Position numbers and translations under genes: made by a program
NCBI RefSeq assembly: GCF_025971955.1
Contig: NZ_JAPDMX010000009.1
Span: forward strand, 1 to 64,000
Reading direction: 5' to 3'
Origin: Shewanella subflava
GTDB taxonomy: Bacteria; Pseudomonadota; Gammaproteobacteria; Enterobacterales; Shewanellaceae
DNA: 64,000 nt
Part shown: in pieces, positions 9,196-18,722 of the stretch
Layout of the letters: the number at the start of each line of letters is the position of its first letter
How positions within the stretch are numbered: position 1 is the first letter of the stretch
The notes under the pieces: model-generated
Seen by the model: only the letters and a program-made list of their open reading frames with translations
The model's database searches: none
What the model was told of the DNA's origin: nothing

Positions 9196-9209
9196 TTACG
9201 TTAACGTAA
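9196..9209. promoter_or_regulatory. Candidate LiuR-type operator of the bkd operon
   Basis: TTACGTTAACGTAA is a perfect 14-bp palindrome. On the minus strand it lies just upstream of a TATAAT -10, so it covers the -35 region. It resembles the site I recall for LiuR, the MerR-family regulator of branched-chain amino acid catabolism in gammaproteobacteria. Its place before bkdA1 fits that role. The assignment rests on motif memory. Confidence 0.5.
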
Positions 9210-9295
9210 ACTTCCATACAATAGTTTACTGAACCGAGTTATCAAATCTTAGTCGACAAGCTTGTATATTTTGCTTTACGCCTATTAAAAAGGGT

Positions 9296-10339
9296 CTAAT
9301 GTACATCTTCATTAGGTGCAGGAACTAAACACAATACCGTACGCTGACCAATTGGTACCTTAGCATTAGGAAACACAATCGCCTCAAGCTGATGCTCAAC
9401 TTTAATATCTTGACCGGCTTCAATGGCTAATGATTCACCTTGTTTGAATTGACTAAAGTTTGGTGCATCATTGGCAAAAGTAAATGCAAAGTCTTCAGCA
9501 TTTTTATTAATAGAGCGTGACACCTTATATAAGTTCAACTTGGAAGGCTGATAAGGTGCCACGGCCACCACATCTTGAGTAATAAGCTGTGTGAGCATGT
9601 GCTTGGTGTCTTCAAAACGGCTCATATCATTTTCACCAAAAGGCATGACTTTGCCTAATTCAACCGTGAAGGCATCGGCTTGAAATTGTTCAGACGAATA
9701 ATAGCTAAATGTGGTGGTCGGTTCATGGTGAAACAATATGGTATCCACACCACACGCTGCCAAAAACATCATTTGTTCGCCGCTATAACTTCTGCCAGGA
9801 CGATAAGGGTAAATTGCAAATTTTTCATGTTTGGATGCGCGGATCGCGGTATGCAAATCATAATGAATGCGCTGGGCACCTGCCTGACCTTGATTAAAAA
9901 AATCTGCCACATACTGCTCTAACGCTTTTGCTCTTACTCGTTCAGCATTGACTAAACCTTGTCCTTTAGAGTGAGCACCACTGAATAAACGATTCATGTT
10001 TTCTTCAACAAAGCGGGTTTTATTCAATATGGCTGGCGGATTACCAATTAAAAACAGCACACGGTGTTGGCTAATCATGGTTTCACTAAGTAATGATTTA
10101 ATTAATTGGTTACAAATTTCGATTGGTGCAGTTTCATTACCGTGAATTGCGCATGACAAAACAATGTCTTTTGGTGATTGTGCCGTTGAATTAAGTGGCG
10201 TGAAAACAATCACTCCGGTATCAAGTATGTCAACTTGAGTATGATTACCTAAATGAAAATGGTATTGCTGCGGCAGAGAAAGCGGGCTTTCTAGGGTGAA
10301 AGCTAAAAAATCTCGAGTTTCCATAAGCGGTGAAGTCAA
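9296..10339 (-). CDS. astE: Succinylglutamate desuccinylase
   Basis: AstE hydrolyses N-succinylglutamate to succinate and glutamate, the last step of the arginine succinyltransferase pathway. The zinc site appears as [10 protein letters not shown] (His and Glu of HxxE) with a later His in HYDLHTAIR. The second conserved stretch is ENMNRLFSG. The start is TTG 10337-10339 with AAGGAG six bases upstream, giving 347 residues; reading from the ATG at 10405 adds 22 low-complexity Asn/Lys residues that do not fit the family. The other ast genes are not in the window. Confidence 0.9.
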   Translation of the reverse strand: MTSPLMETRDFLAFTLESPLSLPQQYHFHLGNHTQVDILDTGVIVFTPLNSTAQSPKDIVLSCAIHGNETAPIEICNQLIKSLLSETMISQHRVLFLIGNPPAILNKTRFVEENMNRLFSGAHSKGQGLVNAERVRAKALEQYVADFFNQGQAGAQRIHYDLHTAIRASKHEKFAIYPYRPGRSYSGEQMMFLAACGVDTILFHHEPTTTFSYYSSEQFQADAFTVELGKVMPFGENDMSRFEDTKHMLTQLITQDVVAVAPYQPSKLNLYKVSRSINKNAEDFAFTFANDAPNFSQFKQGESLAIEAGQDIKVEHQLEAIVFPNAKVPIGQRTVLCLVPAPNEDVH

Positions 10340-10412
10340 TTTACGCTCCTTGCTGTTGTTATTATTTTGGTATTTACTTGTTTTTCCTGAGCTGAATTCT
10401 ACCACATGCTAG

Positions 10413-10428
10413 AACAATTTAAATTGTT
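10413..10428. promoter_or_regulatory. 16-bp palindrome AACAATTTAAATTGTT
   Basis: A perfect 16-bp palindrome lies between the divergent astE and msrA starts, 74 bp upstream of the astE TTG. It is AT-rich. A DNA-binding regulator is possible, but I do not recognise the motif. Confidence 0.35.
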
Positions 10429-10529
10429 AGCCTAAAAACTCCTGTTTATCAAAAACTCTACTTGCATATCGTCTTAAACCTTATCACAATTACAGCCATC
10501 TAGACTTCTATAATTGAAAAGGGTATGTC

Positions 10530-10998
10530 ATGGCGTTAGCAACATTTGGTGCCGGTTGTTTTTGGGGTGTTGAATATTTTTTCCGCGAAATAAAAGGCGT
10601 TAGTCACGCGACATGCGGCTATATGGGTGGTAAAGATAGTGCGATAACCTATGAAGAAGTCAAAACGGGTACCACTGGGCATGCCGAAGTTGTCCAAGTC
10701 GAGTTTGATGAAAACATTGTCAGTTATGATGATCTATTGGATGTATTTTGGAAAAATCACAATCCAACTCAGCTAAATATGCAGGGAGGGGATATTGGTA
10801 AGTACTATTTTCTTCCATGATAAGCAGCAAAAAGCACAGGCTGAAGCATCTAAGCTTGCGTTTGCCAGAAGCGGACGCTGGGGAATGCGTCATATTGTGA
10901 CTGAAATCGTGCCTTTACAGACTTTTCATATCGCTGAAGATTATCATCAGAATTATCTTGAGAAAAATAATCTCCCTTCTTGTCATATCGCGTATTAA
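10530..10998 (+). pseudogene. msrA: Peptide methionine sulfoxide reductase A, frameshifted
   Basis: The first frame (10530-10820) encodes an MsrA N-terminus with the catalytic GCFWG motif (Cys10) and runs to NMQGGDIG, then reads KYYFLP and stops. A second frame (through 10998) continues as [10 protein letters not shown] to the end of MsrA. Between DIG and STIFF the family has a conserved TQYR segment. Here GGT-A joins AGTACT, consistent with an 11-nt deletion that removes TQYR and shifts the frame. An intact gene would repair methionine-S-sulfoxide. An 11-nt loss is unlikely to be a base-calling error, so this is probably a real null allele. The start has an AAGGG site. Confidence 0.88.
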
Positions 10999-11005
10999 AT
11001 TTTTA

Positions 11006-11034
11006 GGTGTCAGGTGACTTTTCGCACTGACACC
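11006..11034 (+). terminator. Hairpin after msrA
   Basis: Stem GGTGTCAG/CTGACACC with a 13-nt loop, seven nt past the msrA stop. Only a weak ATTTATTG follows, so it may be a weak terminator or an mRNA-end stabiliser. Confidence 0.45.
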
Positions 11035-11077
11035 ATTTATTGACACACTAGATTAGCCCAATCGACTATCAATCTGA

Positions 11078-12115
<1,038 letters not shown>

Positions 12116-12134
12116 TTAAATGACTTTTTAATAA

Positions 12135-12165
12135 AAATGCCAATCAATCGATTGGCATTTTTTTT
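12135..12165 (+). terminator. Rho-independent terminator of trxB
   Basis: A stem built from AATGCCAATC and GATTGGCATT is followed by eight T residues. It starts 20 nt after the stop. Confidence 0.9.
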
Positions 12166-12283
12166 AAGCATAATAAAAACATTTAACATTGAAACCCGTT
12201 ACTTATCTTGGAGGTATGGCTCTTTAACTCAAAATACAAGCTGTGTTATACAAACCCTATCGCAATATTTAGTCTACTGTAAT

Positions 12284-12853
12284 TCAAATTTTGCGCTGGT
12301 AAAACACTACCTGTTGGTTATCTGGCACATCTGGATGAGGTGCTTTTTTAACGAAGGACATTCCCAATTTAGTCATAATATTAATTGAAGCATGATTGTC
12401 TTCATCTGCAATTGCGCTTAAGGCGTTGACTTCTGAATGGCTAGCGACAAAATCAGCCACCGCTCTGGCAGCTTCGGTACCAATGCCCTGCCCCCAAGCT
12501 ATCTTCTTAAAACGCCAACCCAATTCAATATCATTAACATGAGGAGAATCAGTAAAAAAGAACATCGGACGCACTAAAATCCAACCGAGATATTGTCCTG
12601 CTAATGTTTCAGGGATCCCTTTAACGGCTTTTGGATACACCTTCCATAAACCATATCCCTTAACCGGATCATGATAACGTCTTAAGCGTGGCATGAAATA
12701 TTGCTCAATTTGTTCCATGGTGGTTTTATGGCCGCCATTGATAAAACGCATCACAGCTTCATCTTGATCAAGCTCAAACAGTAAACCTTGCTCTTCAAGT
12801 GTCATTTGTATCAGCTGAAGCCGAGTTGTTTCTAAAATGCGAGGCTCTGCCAT
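12284..12853 (-). CDS. GNAT family N-acetyltransferase, RimJ/RimL-like
   Basis: This 189-aa protein has the layout of the RimJ/RimL group (acetyltransferase type 3). It has an N-terminal ETTRLQLIQMT strand, the ELGWRFKKIAWGQGIGTEAA acetyl-CoA loop around residues 110-130 (QGIGTEA matches Q/RxxGxG/A) and the late DNHASINIMTKLGMSFV motif. The substrate is unknown; the group includes ribosomal-protein, antibiotic and small-molecule acetylases. It is a single gene convergent with trxB. Confidence 0.82.
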   Translation of the reverse strand: MAEPRILETTRLQLIQMTLEEQGLLFELDQDEAVMRFINGGHKTTMEQIEQYFMPRLRRYHDPVKGYGLWKVYPKAVKGIPETLAGQYLGWILVRPMFFFTDSPHVNDIELGWRFKKIAWGQGIGTEAARAVADFVASHSEVNALSAIADEDNHASINIMTKLGMSFVKKAPHPDVPDNQQVVFYQRKI

Positions 12854-13056
12854 AACTGCTAATCCTAGTGTTGATGATCTTCGACTTTATAAACACAGTA
12901 TAAATGTAAGTATTTTGTTCTCATTTGACACACAAGTTTACACATTGAAATAACACCGAGACAACAATTAGATTAATATAACCTTAAATTACGCCATGAT
13001 TGGATTGCATCTCATGGCAAAATAATTGCTAACACAATGATAAAAGAGGAAGTGTC

Positions 13057-14253
13057 GTGGCGACGAGAAAACAAATCATATTACCCATAGTCGTTTTAGG
13101 ACTTGGCGTGGGTGCTTTAGTCGGGATATCGGCATTAAAAAAGCCTCCAGAAGAAAAGCCTGCATTAGATACCACCCCATTAGTCTCAGTTGAAGCCATT
13201 GAATATCAACCAATGACATTCAGTGTATCCTCTTATGGTGTGGTGCAACCCAAATACAATACCGATCTTGTGTCACAAGTTAATGGTGAAATTACATATT
13301 TATCAGATACCTTTGTTAAAGGTGGTTTTGTCAAAGCTGGTGAAATATTGGCAAAAATTGATGCCAGTGATTACGAGTCAGACTTACTCGATGCCCAAGC
13401 CAATATCGCCTCAGCACAAGCTTCATTGGTACAAGAGCGAGCAAATGCTAAGGTCGCTGAAAAAGAATGGGCTCAAATCAGTAATGGCACGCCTACCGAT
13501 TTAAGTTTACGTAAACCACAGTTAGCCCAAGAAATTGCACGCCTAAAAAGTGCCGAGGCTGGCCTACACCGCGCAGAAAGAAACTTAGAAAGAACCATTA
13601 TTCGCGCGCCCTACGATTCGTTAGTTTCAAGCAGAGAAATTGGTTTAGGCTCTTATGTCAGCAAAGGCTCACCTATTGGTGGGTTACTAAGTACTGATGT
13701 AGCCGAGGTCCGTCTTCCGCTAGCCGATAAAGAGATTCAATATTTAGACGCAAAAGGCTTACATGCCACGGTTGCCTTAGTGGGCAGTTTTGCCGGCAGC
13801 AAACAAGCATGGCAAGGCAAAATAGTTCGCAGTGAAGGCGTGGTTGATAATAAAAGCCGTATGACCTATTTAGTGGCTGAAGTCATTGACCCATACGGCT
13901 TAAAATCAGAAAAGCGTGAACTGCGTTTTGGCACCTATGTTACTGCAAACATTAATGGTGCCAACGCTGGCGAAGTTGCTATTGTTCCACGCCACCTAAT
14001 TGTTAATGGCCAAGTTGCCATTATGGATGATGAACAAAAATTGCGTTACAAAGACGTGACAATGCTTCGTCAAGAAGGCTCTAAGGTAGTGATATCTGAA
14101 GGGCTTGAAGACGGTATGCAACTCATCACCTCCGCACTCGATTATCCGGTGGAAGGCATGAAGCTTGCGCTTCCTGCAGATAAGTTATTGCAAAAAGAGC
14201 CGCAAACTGACAGCGAACCGCAGACGGAACTGGCAATGGGATCTGAGGACTAA
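13057..14253 (+). CDS. RND efflux periplasmic adaptor (membrane fusion protein)
   Basis: This 398-aa AcrA/MexE-like adaptor has an N-terminal signal anchor (residues 7-27). A lipoyl half-motif lies near residues 65-100 (VNGEITYLSDTFVKGGFVKAGEILAKID). A short helical hairpin (about 105-175) rich in Ala/Glu follows, then the second lipoyl half (TIIRAPYDSLVSSREIGLGSYVSKG). The beta-barrel and membrane-proximal parts end the protein. The start is GTG with GAGGAAG upstream. The permease gene follows after two bases. No outer membrane channel or local regulator is adjacent, so it probably uses a TolC-like channel encoded elsewhere. Confidence 0.9.
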   Translation: MATRKQIILPIVVLGLGVGALVGISALKKPPEEKPALDTTPLVSVEAIEYQPMTFSVSSYGVVQPKYNTDLVSQVNGEITYLSDTFVKGGFVKAGEILAKIDASDYESDLLDAQANIASAQASLVQERANAKVAEKEWAQISNGTPTDLSLRKPQLAQEIARLKSAEAGLHRAERNLERTIIRAPYDSLVSSREIGLGSYVSKGSPIGGLLSTDVAEVRLPLADKEIQYLDAKGLHATVALVGSFAGSKQAWQGKIVRSEGVVDNKSRMTYLVAEVIDPYGLKSEKRELRFGTYVTANINGANAGEVAIVPRHLIVNGQVAIMDDEQKLRYKDVTMLRQEGSKVVISEGLEDGMQLITSALDYPVEGMKLALPADKLLQKEPQTDSEPQTELAMGSED

Positions 14254-14255
14254 TC

Positions 14256-17200
14256 ATGGCAGATACTAACAAGGGATTGATCGCCTGGTTTGCACGTAAT
14301 TCAGTTGCTGCAAACTTATTGATGATCATCATTTTACTTGGCGGACTGTTAACCGCAAATTCAATTCGCAAGCAATTTTTCCCCGCAGTTGAAATAAACT
14401 GGATAGAATTCAGTGCCGTATATTCAGGTACCGCACCGCAAGAGGTAGAAGAAGGCATTACAGTTAAAATTGAGCAGGCACTTGAGCGCGTTCAAGGATT
14501 AAAACGCATTATCACCTACTCTAACCGCAATATGGCCAATGGTTATTTCCAGATTGAAGATGAATACGATCCGCAAGTGGTGTTAGAAGAAGTGAAATCT
14601 GAAATTGATTCTATTTCTACCTTCCCCGCAGGCATGGAACCCCCAAAAGTAGAACGCATTAAAATTCGTCAAGAAGTGATGTACCTGAGTTTGTACGGTG
14701 ATTTGTCACAACGTCAGTTAAAAGACCTAGGTGAACGTATTCATGATGAAATGATGCAGCTACCAGGTGTCAATATCACGGAGTATTATGGTGGCTTAGC
14801 ATATGAAATTAGCGTCGAGGTCAGTAAAGATCGTTTACGTGAATTTGGCTTAACTTTCAATGATGTCGCTGAAGCTGTTCGTGGCTATTCCCGCAATATG
14901 TCTGCAGGACAAATCAAAGCTGAAAATGGTTACATTAACCTAAGGGTAGAAAACCAAGCCTATGTCGGTTACGAGTTTGAAGATTTACCGTTATTGACCC
15001 TTGAAGATGGTACGACAGTGCTCGTCGGGGATATTGCTACTGTTAGCGACGGCTTTGAAGATGGGATTCAATACTCAAAATTTAATGGTAAAAACTCAGT
15101 TACTTTCTTTATCGGCGCGGCACGGAATCAAAGTATTACCGATGTGGCTAAGACTATCCGCGATTACGTCGATAAAAAACAAAAAGTATTACCCCAAGGC
15201 GTGCAACTTGAACCTTGGGTTGATATGACCTACTACCTTGAAGGTCGTTTAGATTTAATGCTTGATAGCATGAAGTCAGGTGCCGTCTTAGTATTTTTAA
15301 TGCTGGCGCTGTTTCTTCGTGTGCGCTTAGCGTTTTGGGTAATGATGGGGCTACCAGTGTGTTTTCTCGGTACATTACTGTTCATGCCACTTGCGTTTAT
15401 CGATGTCACCATTAATGTGATAAGTTTATTCGCCTTTATTCTGGTGTTAGGGATTGTGGTCGATGACGCCATTGTCATGGGCGAAAGCGCACATACAGAA
15501 TGCCAAGAACACGGTCAAAATGTTGAGAGTGTGATTCGAGGCGTGCAACGTGTCGCTATGCCTGCAACCTTTGGTGTATTAACCACCATTGCTGCATTTT
15601 TACCCATAACACTCGATGACGGCCCATCAAGCGCTTTTGGTCAGGCGATTGGCTTTGTGGTGATTTTATGCCTGTTGTTTTCACTTATAGAATCTAAGCT
15701 CATCCTGCCGTCACACTTAGCCCATATGAAACGACCAAAGATAGTTCAGCCTGGGTCTAAAAACCCACTGGATTGGTTACGTAATGGGGTTAATTTTATT
15801 CAGGCGCGTGTTGATAAAGGCTTAAGTTGGTTTATAGAAACCATATACCGCCCTAGCTTGCAACTTGCAGTTAAGTACCGTTACACCGTGATAATGCTGT
15901 TTATCAGCTTTATTTTAATTTGTGCAGGATTATATGCCGGTGGACTAGTTCGATTTATCGGCCAGCCGAAAATTCCACATGATTTTCCGCGGGTTAATAT
16001 TGAAATGAACGTTGATGCATCTGAAAAATCAACACTTGAAGCTGCGTTAGCTATCGAATCAACCTTATATAGCGTTGATAAGGAACTGGTTGAAAAATAC
16101 GGCCAAGGTATGATCGCTGAAATGCAGGTCGATCTTCGTGGTCGTACTAGCGCTGAGGTGATGACCAAGTTAGTTGACCCAGAATTACGCCCTATGAATA
16201 CTTTTGAGGTGGCTGAATTATGGCGTCAAAAAATGCCGCAAATTCCAGGGGTAAAATCCTTCACCATACAGGACAGTTTATTTGGTGGTGGCCGAGAAGA
16301 CGGTGATATCAGTTTCCGTTTAGAAGGCAAAGACGAAACGCAATTAGTCGCAGCATCCTTAGCCCTTAAAGAGAAGCTCAACTCCCTTAAAGGGGTGAGC
16401 GATGTTAACGACAGCCGCCAATCCAGCGCTAAAGAAGTTCAGTTCCAACTTAAACCGTTAGCACACAGTTTAGGCCTAACTTTAGCCAACATTGCAGGCC
16501 AAGTTGGCAATAGTTTTTACGGCTTGGAAGCGCAACGGATTATCCGTAACGGCGAAGAAATCAAGGTCATGTTACGTTACCCAGAAGAGCAACGTAACTC
16601 GATTGCTTTAGTGCAGGATGTGTTAATTAAAACCAGCCAAGGCGCAGAGCTGCCTTTATCTGAAGTGGCTGAAATAACAGTGGTGCAAGGCGTCAACAGT
16701 ATTCGTCGCGAAAATGGTAATCGTACTATCAATGTTTGGGCAAATGTGGATGCCGATCAAGCAGAGCCATTTAAACTTGCTAAAGATATCCGGGATAACT
16801 TTATTCCTGAGTTATTAGCAAAATACCCAAGGGTTAACAGTGAAGTATCAGGCAGTATTCAGGAACAATTAGACAGTGCAGATACACAAGTTCGAGATTT
16901 TATCATCTCGTTATTAGTGATCTACAGCCTGCTGGCTATTCCGTTGAGATCTTATCTGCAACCAATCATGATCATGTCAGTGATCCCTTTTGGTGTCATT
17001 GGTTCGGTGTTTGGGCATATCTTATTAGGTATTGATTTGAGCGCATTATCTATGTTCGGTATCATTGCCGCCGCTGGGGTGGTAGTTAACGACAGCCTAG
17101 TGATGGTGGATTATGTCAATAATTCACGTTTACAAGGGGTGGCAATAAAAGAGGCTGTATTAAACGCAGGTTGTCGTCGATTTAGAGCGATCATGTTGAC

Positions 17201-17426
17201 ATCATTAACCACTTTTATTGGCCTTGTTCCGATTATGGCCGAAACCAGTATGCAAGCCCAAATGGTTATTCCGATGGCGGTTTCACTTGCTTTTGGTGTG
17301 TTGTTTGCCACCGTGGTGACATTATGTCTCATACCGTGTTTATATATTGCGATTGAGGATAGCAAAACCATGATGCGCAAAATGATCGCGCTTTACATGC
17401 CTGAAAAAGCTCATCCTGCTACTTAA
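14256..17426 (+). CDS. RND efflux permease, AcrB/MexF-like
   Basis: This 1056-aa inner-membrane proton antiporter has the full RND length, with a first transmembrane helix at residues 16-35, two large periplasmic domains and two six-helix bundles. The TM4 proton-relay acidic pair is visible in GIVVDDAIVMGE (about 398-409). The second half repeats the fold (IYSLLAIPLRSYLQPIMIM, then IIAAAGVVVNDSLVMVDYVNN). The substrate cannot be read from the sequence. It probably belongs to the broad HAE-type drug and solvent exporters. It is translated with its adaptor in a two-gene operon that ends at a 14-bp hairpin terminator. Confidence 0.92.
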   Translation: MADTNKGLIAWFARNSVAANLLMIIILLGGLLTANSIRKQFFPAVEINWIEFSAVYSGTAPQEVEEGITVKIEQALERVQGLKRIITYSNRNMANGYFQIEDEYDPQVVLEEVKSEIDSISTFPAGMEPPKVERIKIRQEVMYLSLYGDLSQRQLKDLGERIHDEMMQLPGVNITEYYGGLAYEISVEVSKDRLREFGLTFNDVAEAVRGYSRNMSAGQIKAENGYINLRVENQAYVGYEFEDLPLLTLEDGTTVLVGDIATVSDGFEDGIQYSKFNGKNSVTFFIGAARNQSITDVAKTIRDYVDKKQKVLPQGVQLEPWVDMTYYLEGRLDLMLDSMKSGAVLVFLMLALFLRVRLAFWVMMGLPVCFLGTLLFMPLAFIDVTINVISLFAFILVLGIVVDDAIVMGESAHTECQEHGQNVESVIRGVQRVAMPATFGVLTTIAAFLPITLDDGPSSAFGQAIGFVVILCLLFSLIESKLILPSHLAHMKRPKIVQPGSKNPLDWLRNGVNFIQARVDKGLSWFIETIYRPSLQLAVKYRYTVIMLFISFILICAGLYAGGLVRFIGQPKIPHDFPRVNIEMNVDASEKSTLEAALAIESTLYSVDKELVEKYGQGMIAEMQVDLRGRTSAEVMTKLVDPELRPMNTFEVAELWRQKMPQIPGVKSFTIQDSLFGGGREDGDISFRLEGKDETQLVAASLALKEKLNSLKGVSDVNDSRQSSAKEVQFQLKPLAHSLGLTLANIAGQVGNSFYGLEAQRIIRNGEEIKVMLRYPEEQRNSIALVQDVLIKTSQGAELPLSEVAEITVVQGVNSIRRENGNRTINVWANVDADQAEPFKLAKDIRDNFIPELLAKYPRVNSEVSGSIQEQLDSADTQVRDFIISLLVIYSLLAIPLRSYLQPIMIMSVIPFGVIGSVFGHILLGIDLSALSMFGIIAAAGVVVNDSLVMVDYVNNSRLQGVAIKEAVLNAGCRRFRAIMLTSLTTFIGLVPIMAETSMQAQMVIPMAVSLAFGVLFATVVTLCLIPCLYIAIEDSKTMMRKMIALYMPEKAHPAT

Positions 17427-17470
17427 TATCGATAGATTACTTTTCGATAATAATGTCAGCAGTTTCGTAA

Positions 17471-17517
17471 CACCATTCAGTTAAGAGTGTCTTAAATTAA
17501 CTGAATGGTGATTTTTG
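17471..17517 (+). terminator. Terminator of the RND operon
   Basis: A perfect 14-bp stem CACCATTCAGTTAA/TTAACTGAATGGTG with a 12-nt loop is followed by ATTTTTG. It lies 44 nt after the permease stop. Confidence 0.85.
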
Positions 17518-17525
17518 TTAGTTCG

Positions 17526-17558
17526 AACGGCCCTACTTTTGGACCGTTTTCTTTTTTT
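17526..17558 (+). terminator. Second terminator-like hairpin
   Basis: AACGG-C-CC/GG-A-CCGTT stem with one internal mismatch and a 7-nt loop, followed by TTCTTTTTTT. It backs up the preceding terminator. Confidence 0.55.
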
Positions 17559-17911
17559 GAGCAACATCATTTATTTAACATTTTCCCTTTTCGCTTCAAT
17601 ATTTTAGGGATCGCTCTGAAATGTTGAGATGGCATGAATGCTCGATGACTTCGGTTTCACAATCGGGACTTGCTACATACTCTTCTCCACTATGCTAATT
17701 GGTAACCACTGGAATACTAAATGAAAATTGAAGTACAAATGGAATATAGGTTATTCCTGTTATAAGATGAGTCTTTGATTAAGTGAATCAAGCGTATTGA
17801 GTATCAACACGCTACGAGTGTTTGAGTACCCTCTTCATTGTAATAACCTTTAAATTCACTTTTCACTACAACTCAAAACATTTCTAGCCTAAATAACTAA
17901 AATGGTTGTGT
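17559..17911. other. Intergenic stretch with no recognised gene
   Basis: This AT-rich 350-bp stretch precedes the decayed LysR gene. I see no coding frame with family resemblance, no tRNA and no clear repeat. It may hold the old promoter of the LysR gene. Confidence 0.5.
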
Positions 17912-18675
17912 ATGGATCTCAATGCATTAAATATATTTGTCACTTTATTTAAAACGGGTTCAACATTGCGAGCGGCTGCAAAGCTTAATCGTTCACAATC
18001 TTTTGTGTCTAAAATACTGGCACAATTAAAAGAAGACTTAGGCGATCCATTATTTATCCGCACAGCCAGTGGCTTGCAACCTACTTCCTATGCCATCCAA
18101 ATTGCTCCCAAATTACAAAATGCCATAGAACAAATTTCAATAGCATTAGAGCCAGAATCTTTTAGTCCAGCTAAATTAGAATTTATCTCTATCCATACCT
18201 CTGAGTCGTTATTAGTTATGATAGCCAAGCCGCTAATCAATAAAATTCGGGCCGAAACCGATGCGATAGTAGAGCTTAGACAATGGCGCAAAGAAAGTAA
18301 CAACCAGCTAATAGACGGTAACGTTGATATTGGCATACAAGCATTAAAAGAACGCCCACAAGCGCTTTATCAGAAAAAATTGCCTGTGGCACGGCCAAAT
18401 TGATGATCGATGATTACAACGAAAACCTGAATTTATTTCGAACTGTGATTGATGAAAAATTAAATGCGACAATTTTAGTGGATAATTATGCGGTACTCAG
18501 TCAACTTATGGATCAACATTTTACCTATAATTTTCAATTACCAAATAAGCAGCATACGGAAGATAACATTGGAGTGGATATTGCGATCATATGCCACTCA
18601 GCTAAACGTTATAACCCTAAAACCCTCTGGTTATCGCATATTTGTGAGTCGGTGATCAAGGATGCGATTAAGTAA
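17912..18675 (+). pseudogene. LysR-family regulator, disrupted
   Basis: The first frame, from ATG 17912, encodes a good LysR winged helix (LNIFVTLFKTGSTLRAAAKL, then RSQSFVSKILAQL) and the start of the effector domain, but ends at a TGA about residue 163. After an apparent one-base slip an LWHGQIDD peptide typical of this family appears in another frame and also stops. A third frame (from about 18400) carries a LysR-like C-terminal half (DNYAVLSQLM, VDIAIICHS). About 35-50 residues of the middle domain seem to be missing. With at least two frame changes plus a gap, it is unlikely to be functional. It may once have regulated a neighbour. Confidence 0.78.
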
Positions 18676-18722
18676 CAATTCATAGTTTGACAAATACGTC
18701 ATAAATAGTAGAGGTGAAGTCA

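Noticed and set aside
12137..12388. Plus-strand 83-codon frame after trxB
   Set aside because: It starts inside the trxB terminator and overlaps the GNAT gene on the other strand.
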